From Nocardiopsis sp. ATB16-24 (GTDB lineage: Bacteria > Actinomycetota > Actinomycetes > Streptosporangiales > Streptosporangiaceae): a DNA stretch of 64,000 nucleotides. The translations under genes and the position numbers were made by a program. Shown here piece by piece: positions 1-8,577 of this stretch; position 1 is the first letter of the stretch, and each line of letters starts with the position of its first letter. A model generated the notes under the pieces. It made no database searches, was not told where the DNA came from, and was given only the letters and a program-made list of their open reading frames with translations. The stretch is from contig NZ_JASCXJ010000002.1 in the NCBI RefSeq assembly GCF_030271535.1, forward strand, positions 186,001-250,000, in the 5' to 3' direction.

Positions 1-764
1 TCCAGGTCTTCGACAACGCCCCCAGGGTCCTGAACCGTGGGCTCAGCACGCGCATGGCGGACCACCTGGTCGAACAGCACCGCCGCAACGGAGTGTCCAT
101 CCACACGGACTGGTCGCTGGAGCGGGTGACCACGGGCGAGCACCGACCCGTGGCGCTGTTCTCGGACCGGGGGGACGGATACGAGTGCGATCTCGTCCTG
201 ACCGGGATCGGTGTCCTGCCGGAGACCGGCCTCGCGCGTGCCGCCGGACTGACGGTGGACGACGGTGTCGTCGTGGACGGGTCCCTGCGCACCTCCGACG
301 GCGACATCTACGCGATCGGGGACTGCGCACGGTTCCCCTCGGACCGCTCGACGGGCGGTTCCCTCCGGCTGGAGTCGGTACAGAACGCGACCGAACAGGC
401 CAAACACGTCGGCAACGCGATCGCCACCGGCCAGGACGGTGAGTACGAGTCCGTTCCCACCTTCTGGACGGAGCACTGGGGCCTCCGGGTCCAGATGGCG
501 GGCATCGTCGAGCCCGGGGACGAACTCGTCGTCTCCGGAGAACCGGACGAGGGCGCCTTCTCGGTGCTCGCGTTCCGCCACGGCCGCCTCGTCGCGGTCG
601 AGTCGGTCGACCGACCGATCGATCACCTGTCCGCACGTCGGATCCTCGGCGACCGGGAGAACCTTCCGTCCGCGCGGGATCTGGACGCATACGAGTACGA
701 CCTGACCGCGTGGTCGAAGAGGTCGCGGGAATCTTCAGTCCGAGAGGTCGTGGGCCGCACATGA
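1..764 (+). CDS. FAD-dependent ferredoxin reductase, C-terminal part (5' end outside window)
   Basis: The open frame runs in from the left edge, reading from base 3, so about 253 C-terminal residues are visible. They match the second half of the NAD(P)H-dependent ferredoxin (putidaredoxin/BphA4-like) reductases. The C-terminal FAD-binding motif is present as 'IYAIGDCARFP', preceded by 'LVLTGIGVLPETGLARAAGL'. It is followed by 'ESVQNATEQAKHVGNAI', the stretch that packs on the isoalloxazine ring in this family. The reductase-type C-terminal domain follows. Family members pass electrons from NAD(P)H to a ferredoxin that feeds a Rieske oxygenase or P450. The stop overlaps the next start (ATGA), so it is translationally coupled to the IclR gene. 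Its oxygenase partner probably lies upstream of the window. Confidence 0.88.
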   Translation, partial: QVFDNAPRVLNRGLSTRMADHLVEQHRRNGVSIHTDWSLERVTTGEHRPVALFSDRGDGYECDLVLTGIGVLPETGLARAAGLTVDDGVVVDGSLRTSDGDIYAIGDCARFPSDRSTGGSLRLESVQNATEQAKHVGNAIATGQDGEYESVPTFWTEHWGLRVQMAGIVEPGDELVVSGEPDEGAFSVLAFRHGRLVAVESVDRPIDHLSARRILGDRENLPSARDLDAYEYDLTAWSKRSRESSVREVVGRT

Positions 765-1582
765 CGCCCGAGAGCGTGAACGAGAACGGCCGGAAGCGCG
801 ACCCCGTGGCGCGTGCCTTCCAGGTGCTCACCTACATGATCGAGCAGCCACAGATCGAGTTCGGTGTCCGTGAGATCGCCAAGGCGTGCGAGCTCCAACC
901 CAGCACGGTCCACCGGGCCCTGGGCTCCCTGATCGAGTCGGGCGTCATCGTCCAGGACGAGGGGTCGGACAACTACCGCGTCGGCCTGGACCTGCTGCGC
1001 CTGTGGAGCCTCACCCACAAGAAGGCCGACATCCGCGGACTCGCGCGCAAGAGGTTGCAGGCCGTCGTGGAGGCCTGCAACGAGACGGTCATCCTCGGCC
1101 TGTACGACCGACGACGGCGGCAGATGCTCCGGGTGGACAGCATCGAGTCCAGCCACCCGCTCCGATACGTCTTCGACCTGTTCCAGTGGACCGAGATCTA
1201 CCGGGGCGCCTCGGGACTCTCCATCCTCGCCAACCTGCCCGACGACGAGTGCGCCGAGATCCTCGCCGCCGCCGAGAGGGCCGGCGACTCCCCGTGGCCG
1301 GGCCGAGCCCTGGCCCAGGCCGAGATCGACCGGATCCGCGAACAGGGCTACGCGGTCACCCGGGGACGGCGGATTCCCGGTGCCGTCGGTATCTCCGCGC
1401 CGATCTTCGACCACCAGAACGACGTCGTCGGCAGCTTCATCCTGACCGTCCCAGAACAGCGCATCGACGACGCGCGACTGCCCACCTACGTGGATCTGGT
1501 CGTCAAGGAGGCGTGTGCGCTCTCCAGGGACCTGGGTGCGCTCCTCGAACAGGACCGGAAGGGAGGGCCGTCGCGTGACTGA
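761..1582 (+). CDS. IclR family transcriptional regulator
   Basis: About 273 residues. A winged helix-turn-helix at roughly residues 12-75 carries the IclR hallmark 'GVREIAKACELQPSTVHRAL'. A C-terminal effector-binding (GAF-like) domain follows, with 'YRGASGLSILANLP' and 'GAVGISAPIF'. The ATG at 761 is preferred over an in-frame GTG at 710 because it forms an ATGA overlap with the reductase stop and has a GAGAGG SD-like run 13 nt upstream. IclR proteins usually control adjacent degradation operons in response to a small aromatic or organic acid. Sitting inside the operon suggests autoregulation together with the catabolic genes. The effector cannot be read from the sequence. Confidence 0.93.
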   Translation: MTPESVNENGRKRDPVARAFQVLTYMIEQPQIEFGVREIAKACELQPSTVHRALGSLIESGVIVQDEGSDNYRVGLDLLRLWSLTHKKADIRGLARKRLQAVVEACNETVILGLYDRRRRQMLRVDSIESSHPLRYVFDLFQWTEIYRGASGLSILANLPDDECAEILAAAERAGDSPWPGRALAQAEIDRIREQGYAVTRGRRIPGAVGISAPIFDHQNDVVGSFILTVPEQRIDDARLPTYVDLVVKEACALSRDLGALLEQDRKGGPSRD

Positions 1583-2348
1583 GACGCGGGCCGACGGTAT
1601 CGTCCTCGTTTCCCCAGCTGGTAGCACGGGTGACATATGGTGGCGAGTCCGGAACGAACTCACGTCCGAGCTCGATGTCCGGGTCTTCGACCACCGAACG
1701 GTCCCGGTCGACCCTGGTACCGGTCGGAGCTTCGAGGCGGTGGCCGAGGCGCTCATCGACCGACTCCACGCATGGCGCTTCCAACGCCCCGTGGGTGTGG
1801 GCATCTCGATGGGCGGCATGGTGTTGCAGTACGCGGCCGCCCGTGCGCCCCACCTCTTCCATTCGCTCGTGATCGGTAACACCAACCACCGACAGGGCGA
1901 CGCCCAACGGGAGGCGATCCTTCGCAGGTCCGCAAGGGCTCTGGCCCCGGATTTCGAGGGATACGTCACCGACGTCCTGAGCCGCTGGTTCAGTCTGACG
2001 TTCCGCGACTCCAACCCCTCGGACGTGGTGCGGACCCGGCGCATCCTCCAGAACGTGACCCCGGGGGAGCACGCCGAGGACTGGCGGATGATCTCGGCAC
2101 TGAACGCGACCCCCCTGCTGCCCCGGATCACCTGTCCCGTCACGGTCATCGCCGCCGACGGAGACGAGTCGACCCCGGTGCGCACACAGGAGGAGATCGC
2201 GAACCTGCTGCCCCTCTCCCACCTCACGGTGATCGGGGGAGGCGCCCACATGTCCTGCGTCGAACGGCCGGACGTATGGGCCCGGAGCATCCAAGAAGCC
2301 GCGTCCGCGGCTCCGGGGACACATGGTCGCCCCGCACCGAGCAAGTGA
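1575..2348 (+). CDS. Alpha/beta hydrolase (enol-lactone hydrolase-like)
   Basis: 257 residues from a GTG start that overlaps the IclR stop and follows a GGAAGGGAGGG SD run. The nucleophile elbow 'GVGISMGGM' (Ser about residue 96), a late acidic residue in 'AADGDEST' and a His in 'GGGAHMSCVERP' form the expected Ser-Asp-His triad. Size and motif spacing resemble PcaD-like 3-oxoadipate enol-lactone hydrolases and carboxylesterases. In an operon with a flavin monooxygenase and dehydrogenases, a hydrolytic step on a ring-opened intermediate is plausible. The exact substrate is unknown. Confidence 0.85.
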   Translation: MTETRADGIVLVSPAGSTGDIWWRVRNELTSELDVRVFDHRTVPVDPGTGRSFEAVAEALIDRLHAWRFQRPVGVGISMGGMVLQYAAARAPHLFHSLVIGNTNHRQGDAQREAILRRSARALAPDFEGYVTDVLSRWFSLTFRDSNPSDVVRTRRILQNVTPGEHAEDWRMISALNATPLLPRITCPVTVIAADGDESTPVRTQEEIANLLPLSHLTVIGGGAHMSCVERPDVWARSIQEAASAAPGTHGRPAPSK

Positions 2349-2370
2349 AGTGAGCTGGAGGAGAAAGCTA

Positions 2371-3489
2371 GTGCCCCGTGCAACGAAGCGGCTGGACGTC
2401 GTCGTGGTGGGAGCCGGCATCGGTGGTCTGGCCACCGCGCTGGCGCTCCTCAAGGAGGGCCACCGCGTCCGGATCTACGAGCGCGCCGAGGAACTCAGCG
2501 AGGTGGGAGCGGGACTACAGGTGAGCCCGAACTCCACCCGGGTGTTGGAGTACCTCGGGGTCGGGGAGGCGCTGGCGGCCACAGGTGTACGGCCGGAGCG
2601 GCTCGAAAGTCGGGACTGGGAGCAGGGAGAGCTCCTGGGCACCCACGAGATGAACAGCGAACCGCTGAGGTACGGCGCCTACCACTACCTCATGCGGCGC
2701 GCGGACCTGCTCGACGCGCTCGTCTCGGCGGTCCCCGCCGAGGTGATCCACCTGGGTCGGACCGTGGTGGACATCGAGCAGGGCGACGAGAGGGCGGCCA
2801 TCGTCCTCGAAGGCGGCGAACGCGTCGAGGGTGACGTGGTCGTGGGCGCCGACGGCATCCACTCGACGGTCTCGCGTCTGCTCTTCGACGTCTCCAAGCC
2901 GCGCTTCTCCGGCACCGTGGCCTACCGCGCGCTTCTTCCCGCCGGTGATGTCCAGGACCTCGACCTGCCGAACACGTCCACGAAGTGGTGGGGGCCGGTC
3001 GTCGAGCACCACCTCGTGCACTACTACGTGAGCTCGCTGAAGACCTTCAACATCATCGCCGTCGTTCCCGAGGAGGGGTGGGAGACCGAGTCGTGGACGG
3101 CGAAGGGCGAACCGGAGGAACTGGTCAAGGCCTTCGCCGACTACGCCGACCCCATCCCCGAGCTCGTCCGCCGGGCCGGCACCCCCCTGAAGTGGGCGCT
3201 GCACGAGCGCGAGCCGCTGGAGAAGTGGTCCGAAGGACGCTTCACCCTCCTCGGTGACTCCTGTCATCCCATGGTCCCGTTTTTGGCCCAGGGCGCCGCG
3301 ATGGCGATCGAGGACGCGGTCGTGCTGGCACGAGCCCTGTCCAAGGCCGAGGAGACCGGCGTCGAACAGGCGCTCAAGGTCTACGAGACCACCCGCCGTT
3401 CCAGGACGGCCCACATTCAGAACCAGGCACGATCGACACCCCCGACACGTGGAAGCTCCGCGACTGGATCTACGAGTACGACGCCATGA
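2371..3489 (+). CDS. FAD-dependent aromatic monooxygenase (salicylate hydroxylase-like), C-terminus frameshifted
   Basis: 372 residues from a GTG preceded by GGAGGAG. The N-terminal Rossmann motif 'VVVVGAGIGGLATALAL', the 'GADGIHSTVSR' motif and the 'LLGDSCHPMVPFLAQGA' motif are all present, as in class A flavoprotein hydroxylases (salicylate, 3-hydroxybenzoate or 6-hydroxynicotinate monooxygenases). The last ~25 residues are low-complexity and not family-like. In the neighbouring frame from about 3423 the sequence reads 'DTWKLRDWIYEYDA', a normal C-terminus for this family, and runs to a TGA at 3549-3551 that overlaps the next ATG. A single base has therefore probably been lost near 3400-3440, by real mutation or assembly error. 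The catalytic core is intact. Confidence 0.87.
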   Translation: MPRATKRLDVVVVGAGIGGLATALALLKEGHRVRIYERAEELSEVGAGLQVSPNSTRVLEYLGVGEALAATGVRPERLESRDWEQGELLGTHEMNSEPLRYGAYHYLMRRADLLDALVSAVPAEVIHLGRTVVDIEQGDERAAIVLEGGERVEGDVVVGADGIHSTVSRLLFDVSKPRFSGTVAYRALLPAGDVQDLDLPNTSTKWWGPVVEHHLVHYYVSSLKTFNIIAVVPEEGWETESWTAKGEPEELVKAFADYADPIPELVRRAGTPLKWALHEREPLEKWSEGRFTLLGDSCHPMVPFLAQGAAMAIEDAVVLARALSKAEETGVEQALKVYETTRRSRTAHIQNQARSTPPTRGSSATGSTSTTP

Positions 3490-3547
3490 CCACCCCTCTT
3501 CTCACCGACGCGGACGTCGCTGAGACGGCAGACGCTGGAGGCAACCG

Positions 3548-4498
3548 ATGAAGAAGTCCCTGTCCCTGATGGCCGGTGCGAGTGCCCTCGCCGTGCTCCT
3601 GTCCGCCTGCGGAGGCGGAGGCTCGGCCGGGGACGAGGAGTCCGTGGACGAGATCGTCTTCTCCGTCTGGGAGACCGGCATGACCGGCACGCTCCCCCTC
3701 GTGTTGGCCGACGACGAGGAGATCCAGGAGGAGTTCGGCGTCAACGTCTCGGCGCTGACCACCCCGAACCTCCCCGAGGTCTACCAGAACCTCCTCGTCG
3801 GAAGGGCGCACGCCAACGTCGGCGCCCCCGAGACGATGGCCTCCCTCCGCGGTGAGGGCGGCGACATCCGGATCGGCGGTGTGGTCGCACCGAACACCGT
3901 GTCGATCCTTGGACCGGAAGGCGACTTCTCCCTGGAGGACCTGAAGGGCAGCCGACTGGCCGCGATCACCTCCTCCGGCGCGTGGGCGATCCTGACGGCA
4001 CGCCTGGAGGCGGAGGGCATCGACGTCGACGAGGACCTGGAGGTCGTCAGCGTCTCCAACACGCTCACCGGCGCCGCCTAGGTCGCGGCGGGGACCGCGG
4101 ACTACGTCATGGGATGGGAGCCCTCGGTCGACCAGACCCTGAACCTCTACCCCGACTTCGACGTGCTGGTCTCCACCGAGGACCTGAACCTGGAGAACTC
4201 CTGGCAGTTCATCCTCGGAGTCAACGACGACATCTCCGACGAGGACGTCGAGGCGCTCCTGGGCGCTCTGAACGCGGCCGCGGACAAGATGCGTCAGGAC
4301 CCCGAACTGGCGGACTCCTACGGTGAACGCCAGGGCTACACCGACGACACCGTCTCCCGTGTCCTGGAGGACGAGAGCCTCCCGATCGACGCTCGCCCGC
4401 TCGACGACGAGATCCGCGAGTCGTTGCTCGCCGACCTCACGACGGCGCACGAGGCGGGCGCTCTCACGACCGAGCCCAGCGCCGACGTCTTCCGCTGA
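3548..4498 (+). pseudogene. ABC importer substrate-binding lipoprotein (NMT1/SsuA-like), interrupted by in-frame TAG
   Basis: The frame encodes a lipoprotein signal ('VLLSACGGG' lipobox, Cys about residue 21) and a periplasmic-binding-protein type II fold of the nitrate/sulfonate/taurine/NMT1 class. Translation stops at TAG 4079-4081, after residue 177. The same frame then continues without interruption for about 139 codons ('VAAGTADYVMGWEPSVDQ' onward) to a stop at 4496-4498, giving a normal total of about 316 codons. A CAG to TAG change would explain it. The start overlaps the ancestral monooxygenase stop (ATGA), and the permease and ATPase follow directly. Without read-through or suppression the importer would lack its receptor. 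Confidence 0.85.
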
Positions 4499-4511
4499 GG
4501 AGGTGGACACT

Positions 4512-5357
4512 ATGACAACGAGTACGCCAGTGAGCACCAAGGAGAAGCCGTCGTCGAGCGCCGCGGGCGCCCCTGAGAAGGCGACGTCGGGCAACCTGCT
4601 CCGCGCGGTCAAGGACAAGTGGGCGCTGGCCCTGGTCGTGGCGGTCATCCTCGGGCTGGTGCAGCTTTCGAGCATGATCCTCCCGCCGTTCCTCTTCCCC
4701 GGACTCGGCGACATCGCGATGGCCGTGGTCGACATCCTGGCCAACCAGAAGTCGGACATCCTGATCACCATGGCGCGGTTCGTGGTGTCGCTCGTCGTGG
4801 CGATCGCCGCCGGGTGGATCATCGGCCTGGTGATGGGCGCGTTCCGGAGCACGGTCGGCGCCCTCTTCACCCCGCTGTTCTCCATCATGCAGGCCGTACC
4901 GGCCCTGTCGTGGGTCCTCCTCGCGGTGCTGTGGATCTCCGACATCAACATCCGGATCGGGTTCATCTGCTTCGCCATCAGCATGCCGCTCATCGCGATC
5001 GCGGTGTACGAGGGCATCCGCAACATCGACCCGGAGATCGTGGAGGCGGTCGACCAGTTCCGTCCGACCAAGCTCCAGGCGCTCCGCATGCTGCTGATCC
5101 CGCAGTCGGTCGTCTACATGATCATGTCGCTCCGCTCGACCACCGCCTTCACCCTGCGGATCCTGGTGTTCGCGGAGCTCATCGGTGCCGCCAGCGGTAT
5201 CGGTCAGCGGATGCAGGTCGCACAGACGAACTTCCAGCTCGACATGATCTTCGCCTGGACCTTCCTCCTGATCCTTGTCAACTTCGCCCTGGTGTATCTG
5301 ATCGACGTCGCTGAGAAGCATCTTCTCGCCTGGCGTGGAGAGGCGGTCATCCGATGA
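4512..5357 (+). CDS. ABC transporter permease (nitrate/sulfonate/taurine class)
   Basis: 281 residues beginning at an ATG behind GAGGAGGTGG. A hydrophilic N-terminal ~30 residues precede about six membrane segments. The BPD_transp_1 coupling loop is visible as 'IDPEIVEAVDQFRPTKLQALRMLLIPQ', quoted here as its first half 'IDPEIVEAVDQF' and second half 'LQALRMLLIPQ', which docks with the ATPase. It lies 13 nt after the interrupted binding-protein frame and overlaps the ATPase start by 4 nt, as expected for an SsuABC/TauABC-type importer. The substrate is likely the acid degraded by the surrounding enzymes, inferred from context. Confidence 0.9.
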   Translation: MTTSTPVSTKEKPSSSAAGAPEKATSGNLLRAVKDKWALALVVAVILGLVQLSSMILPPFLFPGLGDIAMAVVDILANQKSDILITMARFVVSLVVAIAAGWIIGLVMGAFRSTVGALFTPLFSIMQAVPALSWVLLAVLWISDINIRIGFICFAISMPLIAIAVYEGIRNIDPEIVEAVDQFRPTKLQALRMLLIPQSVVYMIMSLRSTTAFTLRILVFAELIGAASGIGQRMQVAQTNFQLDMIFAWTFLLILVNFALVYLIDVAEKHLLAWRGEAVIR

Positions 5358-6142
5358 GTCCCAACATCATTGAGGTCAACGACGTCTCCGTGTGGTTCGG
5401 GGACTTCAACGCGGTCTCCGACCTGTCCTTCTCCATCTCGGAGGGCTCCCGGGTCGCCATCCTGGGGCGTACCGGTGCCGGAAAGTCCACCCTGCTCAAC
5501 CTCCTGGTCGGAAACCTGGAGCCGACGTCCGGCACGGTCCGCGTCGCCGGACACGACCCGGTGCGGGAGCGCCGGGAACTTCAGGGCCTCCTGTCCATGG
5601 CCTACCAGTCCCCTCGGCTCCTGCCCTGGCGCACGGCGCGCGAGAACGTCGAGGTGGGGATGGAGATCCTCCGTGTCCCCAAGGCCGAGCGGCGCGAACG
5701 CGCCGAGCACTGGTTGAGGATGGTGCACCTGGACAACGCCGGCGACCGCTACCCCGCACAGCTGTCCGGCGGAATGCGGCAGCGCACCTCCCTCGCCCGA
5801 GCCTTCGCCATCGGCCCCCGGCTGATCTTCCTGGACGAGAGCTTCTCGGCCCTGGACGAGGTGACGGCGAAGGGCCTGCGCGCCGACTTCGTCACCATGT
5901 CGGAGGAGTCGTCGGTGAGCGCCGTGATCGTGACCCACAGCATCGAGGAGGCGTTCGAGATCGCCGACCGCGTGCTCGTCTTCGGTCGTCCCGCCCGCAT
6001 CCTCGGCGACTTCGACGCCGCCGAGGTCAGGCGGAAGCACGGTGACAACTTCCTGCCGTTCCGCGAGCACATCCACCAGATGATGGTCGATGCGGAGAAG
6101 GCGGACGCGGAAGCGGAGGCGAAGAGCCTTGTCGAAAGCTGA
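5354..6142 (+). CDS. ABC transporter ATP-binding protein (SsuB/TauB-like)
   Basis: 262 residues. Walker A 'GRTGAGKST' lies near residue 40, the signature 'LSGGMRQRTSLARAF' near 137, Walker B 'RLIFLDES' near 156, and the switch His in 'VIVTHSIEEAFEIADRVLVF' near 195. The order and the H-loop followed by 'IEEA' are typical of nitrate/sulfonate/taurine importers. Its ATG overlaps the permease stop by 4 nt. It powers import by the neighbouring permease from the cytoplasmic face. Confidence 0.93.
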   Translation: MSPNIIEVNDVSVWFGDFNAVSDLSFSISEGSRVAILGRTGAGKSTLLNLLVGNLEPTSGTVRVAGHDPVRERRELQGLLSMAYQSPRLLPWRTARENVEVGMEILRVPKAERRERAEHWLRMVHLDNAGDRYPAQLSGGMRQRTSLARAFAIGPRLIFLDESFSALDEVTAKGLRADFVTMSEESSVSAVIVTHSIEEAFEIADRVLVFGRPARILGDFDAAEVRRKHGDNFLPFREHIHQMMVDAEKADAEAEAKSLVES

Positions 6143-6887
6143 CCTGACGACGAACGGCGCCGACCCCGTAGTGGTGGTCACCGGAGCCTCACAGGGCATC
6201 GGCGCCGAGATCGTCGACTTCGCCAGGAAGGAGGGCTGGCGCGTCGCGGCCTTCGACGTCAAGGCGTTCGAGGGCGAACAGTCCGAGCGTGTGCGCGCCT
6301 GGCGGGTCGACATCGCCGACGAGGGCTCCGTGGCCACGGCCCTGGCGGACGCCGAACGGCACTTCGGCCGCCTCGACGCCCTGGTCAACGCCGCGGCGCT
6401 CTTCACCGCGCTGGACCACAAGCCGTTCACCGAGATCGACGTCGACGAGTGGGACCGGGTGTTCTCCGTCAACGTGCGAGGCGCTTTCCTGCTCAGCAAG
6501 CACATCACACCGATGCTGCGCAGAGCGGGCGGAGGATCCATCGTGCTCTTCTCGTCCAACGTCGTCTCGTTCGGGATGAAGGACTTCATGCACTACGTCA
6601 GCTCCAAGGCGGCCGTCGTGGGCATGGTCCGCGGCCTCGCGCGCGAGTTGGGCTCCGACGGCATCAGGGCCAACGCCGTCGCGCCGGGGTTCGTGACCAC
6701 GGAGGTCACCGCCAAGGAACGGACGGACGACTACCGGGAGGCGCTCATCGCGCGCCAGGTGATCCCCGTCCCCACCGTTCCCGAGGAGATCTGTTCCGTC
6801 GTGGGCTTCCTGATCTCCGATCAGTCCAAGGCGATGACGGGGCAGACCCTCTTCGTCAACCGCGGCACCCACATGGGGGCGGTCTGA
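6129..6887 (+). CDS. Short-chain dehydrogenase/reductase (SDR)
   Basis: 252 residues from a TTG start at 6129, which overlaps the ATPase stop and follows a GGAGGCGAAG SD-like run; no ATG fits the family start. The NAD(P)-binding motif 'TGASQGIG' is at about residue 16, followed by 'NAAALF', the catalytic Ser region 'VLFSSNVVSFG', the 'YVSSK' Tyr/Lys pair and 'NAVAPGFV'. All active-site elements of a classical SDR are present. It likely oxidises or reduces an alcohol/ketone intermediate of the pathway. It is coupled to the aldehyde dehydrogenase downstream. Confidence 0.92.
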   Translation: MSKADLTTNGADPVVVVTGASQGIGAEIVDFARKEGWRVAAFDVKAFEGEQSERVRAWRVDIADEGSVATALADAERHFGRLDALVNAAALFTALDHKPFTEIDVDEWDRVFSVNVRGAFLLSKHITPMLRRAGGGSIVLFSSNVVSFGMKDFMHYVSSKAAVVGMVRGLARELGSDGIRANAVAPGFVTTEVTAKERTDDYREALIARQVIPVPTVPEEICSVVGFLISDQSKAMTGQTLFVNRGTHMGAV

Positions 6888-6907
6888 TGTCCAAGGAGGT
6901 GCGGAAC

Positions 6908-8335
6908 GTGGAACGTCCGGTGATCTCGCCGCTCGACGGCAGTGAGATCGAAAGAGCGGTCTGGACCTCCCCGGAGGACGTGGCGCACGCGGTCTCCGGG
7001 GCGCGCACGGCGCAACGGGACTGGGCCGCCGCGGAACCGACGGTCCGGCGCCGTGTCCTGCTGGACGTGGCCGCGGCGATCCGGGCGGACGCCGACACGA
7101 TCGCGCGGCTGGAGTCCCTGAACACGGGCAAGCCCGTCGTCGACACGTTGAGGGAGGCCAAAAGGGCGGCCGACTGCTTCGAGTACTACGCGGGGTGGGT
7201 CGACCACGTCGTGGGGGACACGCTCCCCATGGGCGACGCCAACCTGGTCTACACGCTGCGCGAACCGGTCGGCGTGGTCGCCGGCATCGTCCCGTGGAAC
7301 ATGCCGTTCGCCTTCGCCGCGAAGAAGATCGCGCCGGCGCTGGCCTTCGGCAACGCGTGCGTGCTCAAACCGGCGCCCGAGACCCCGCTGACGGCGCTGA
7401 GGCTGAAGGACATGGTCGAGGCCGCCGGGGCGCCCGAGGGCCTCGTGCGGGTCCTCGTCGGTGGTGGGGACGTCGGCGCCGCGCTGGTGGAGGCCGACGG
7501 GCTCGGACTCATCGTCTTCACCGGTTCGGTCGCCACTGGCAAGGTGGTCTCCCGCGCCGCCGCGGGCAGCCTGGTGCCGTGCGTGCTCGAACTCGGCGGC
7601 AACAGCGCGCAGGTGGTGTTCGACGACTGCGACATCGACGCGGCGGTGGAGTCGGTCCTCCTCGGCGGATACGCCTCCACCGGGCAGATGTGCGTGGCCG
7701 GACGCCGGATCCTGGTGCAGGAGAGCGTCTACGAACGGTTCGAGGCGGAGGTGGCCGAACGGGTCGAGAACCTGGTGGCGGGGGACGTGCGCCGTCCGGG
7801 CGTCTCCATCGGCCCCCAGACCACCGCCGCGCAGCGGCGGATCACCCTCGACGCGATCCGCGAGGCGGAGGCCGAGGGCGCCACCATCCGGGCACAGGGG
7901 TCGATCGCCCCGGAGGCCGAGGGGTCCGGCGGGTTCTACGTGCCGCCCACGCTGTTCACCGGCCTTCCGGAGCACTCCTCCCTGCTCCGAGAGGAGGTCT
8001 TCGGCCCGGTCGCCGCCATGACCCCCTTCGAGGACGAGGCCGAGGCCCTGCGGCTGGTGAACGACTCGGCCTACGGCCTGGTCGCCGGGGTCTGGACCCG
8101 GGACATCGTGCGGGCGCACCGCTTCGCGCGGGACGTGGAGTCCGGCACGGTGTGGATCAACACCTTCCGGGTGTTGAACGACCGGGTGCCCTTCGGCGGG
8201 GTCAAGGACTCCGGGCACGGACGGGAGAACGGGGCGTCCTCCTTCGAGACCTACACACGGGTGAAGTCGGTGTGGGCCTCGTTGGAGGTGGGGAAGGGCC
8301 ACGGCTTCGGCTTCGCGGGAGGGCCCGCGTCCTGA
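6908..8335 (+). CDS. Aldehyde dehydrogenase (NAD(P)-dependent)
   Basis: About 475 residues. The catalytic Glu is in 'LELGGNSAQVV' and the catalytic Cys in 'STGQMCVAGRR'. The coenzyme motif 'FTGSVATGK' and the C-terminal 'PFGGVKDSGHGRENG' are also present. The family converts aldehydes to carboxylic acids. Two starts are possible: an ATG at 6887, touching the SDR stop, and a GTG at 6908. I prefer GTG because a consensus AAGGAGGT lies 7-8 nt before it. Being last in the operon, with strong inverted repeats behind it, it is likely the final oxidation step. Confidence 0.92.
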   Translation: MERPVISPLDGSEIERAVWTSPEDVAHAVSGARTAQRDWAAAEPTVRRRVLLDVAAAIRADADTIARLESLNTGKPVVDTLREAKRAADCFEYYAGWVDHVVGDTLPMGDANLVYTLREPVGVVAGIVPWNMPFAFAAKKIAPALAFGNACVLKPAPETPLTALRLKDMVEAAGAPEGLVRVLVGGGDVGAALVEADGLGLIVFTGSVATGKVVSRAAAGSLVPCVLELGGNSAQVVFDDCDIDAAVESVLLGGYASTGQMCVAGRRILVQESVYERFEAEVAERVENLVAGDVRRPGVSIGPQTTAAQRRITLDAIREAEAEGATIRAQGSIAPEAEGSGGFYVPPTLFTGLPEHSSLLREEVFGPVAAMTPFEDEAEALRLVNDSAYGLVAGVWTRDIVRAHRFARDVESGTVWINTFRVLNDRVPFGGVKDSGHGRENGASSFETYTRVKSVWASLEVGKGHGFGFAGGPAS

Positions 8336-8365
8336 CCGGCCCGTGTCCGCCCGGGGAGGGCGGAC

Positions 8366-8391
8366 GGCCGTCACCCGGCCGGGTGACGGCC
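8366..8391. terminator. Perfect 26-bp GC palindrome after aldehyde dehydrogenase
   Basis: A perfect self-complementary sequence centred on CCCGGCCGGG, 30 nt past the aldehyde dehydrogenase stop. Its RNA would form a 13-bp hairpin with no spare loop bases. It lacks a U-tract, as is common in actinomycetes, and is probably the operon terminator. Confidence 0.55.
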
Positions 8392-8462
8392 GGGACGGCG
8401 CTTCCACGCGAGGGCGGTCCCGTGGTGGGGCCGGGACCGCATGGCCGCCTGCGCCGCTTCCT

Positions 8463-8496
8463 CGGTCGGGCCCTGCTCCAGAGCGGGGCCCGACCG
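8463..8496. terminator. Inverted repeat with 11-bp arms overlapping repeat A1
   Basis: Arms CGGTCGGGCCC (8463-8473) and GGGCCCGACCG (8486-8496) are separated by 12 nt. The right arm shares bases with the left arm of palindromic repeat A1, so the two hairpins are mutually exclusive in RNA. It may serve as a terminator between the convergent aldehyde dehydrogenase and DUF559-like genes. Confidence 0.5.
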
Positions 8497-8561
8497 TGTT
8501 TCTGTGGTCATTTTCGGAGCCGAAAGTGGCCACGAGAGCACGGTCGCGGGAAGAGGGCGGG
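8491..8561. repeat. Palindromic dispersed repeat, family A copy 1
   Basis: The core is 8491-8546: outer arms CGACCGTG / CACGGTCG, and inner arms of 14 nt that pair at 12 positions plus G-U pairs around a 2-nt centre (GG AG CC). A G-rich flank (GCGGG..GAGGGCGGG) follows to 8561. Other copies lie at 9617-9674 and 23607-23664, with a half copy at 9706-9741. It ends 17 nt from the stop of the leftward DUF559-like gene. Confidence 0.8.
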
Positions 8562-8577
8562 CTTGTTCGGGCGAGCG

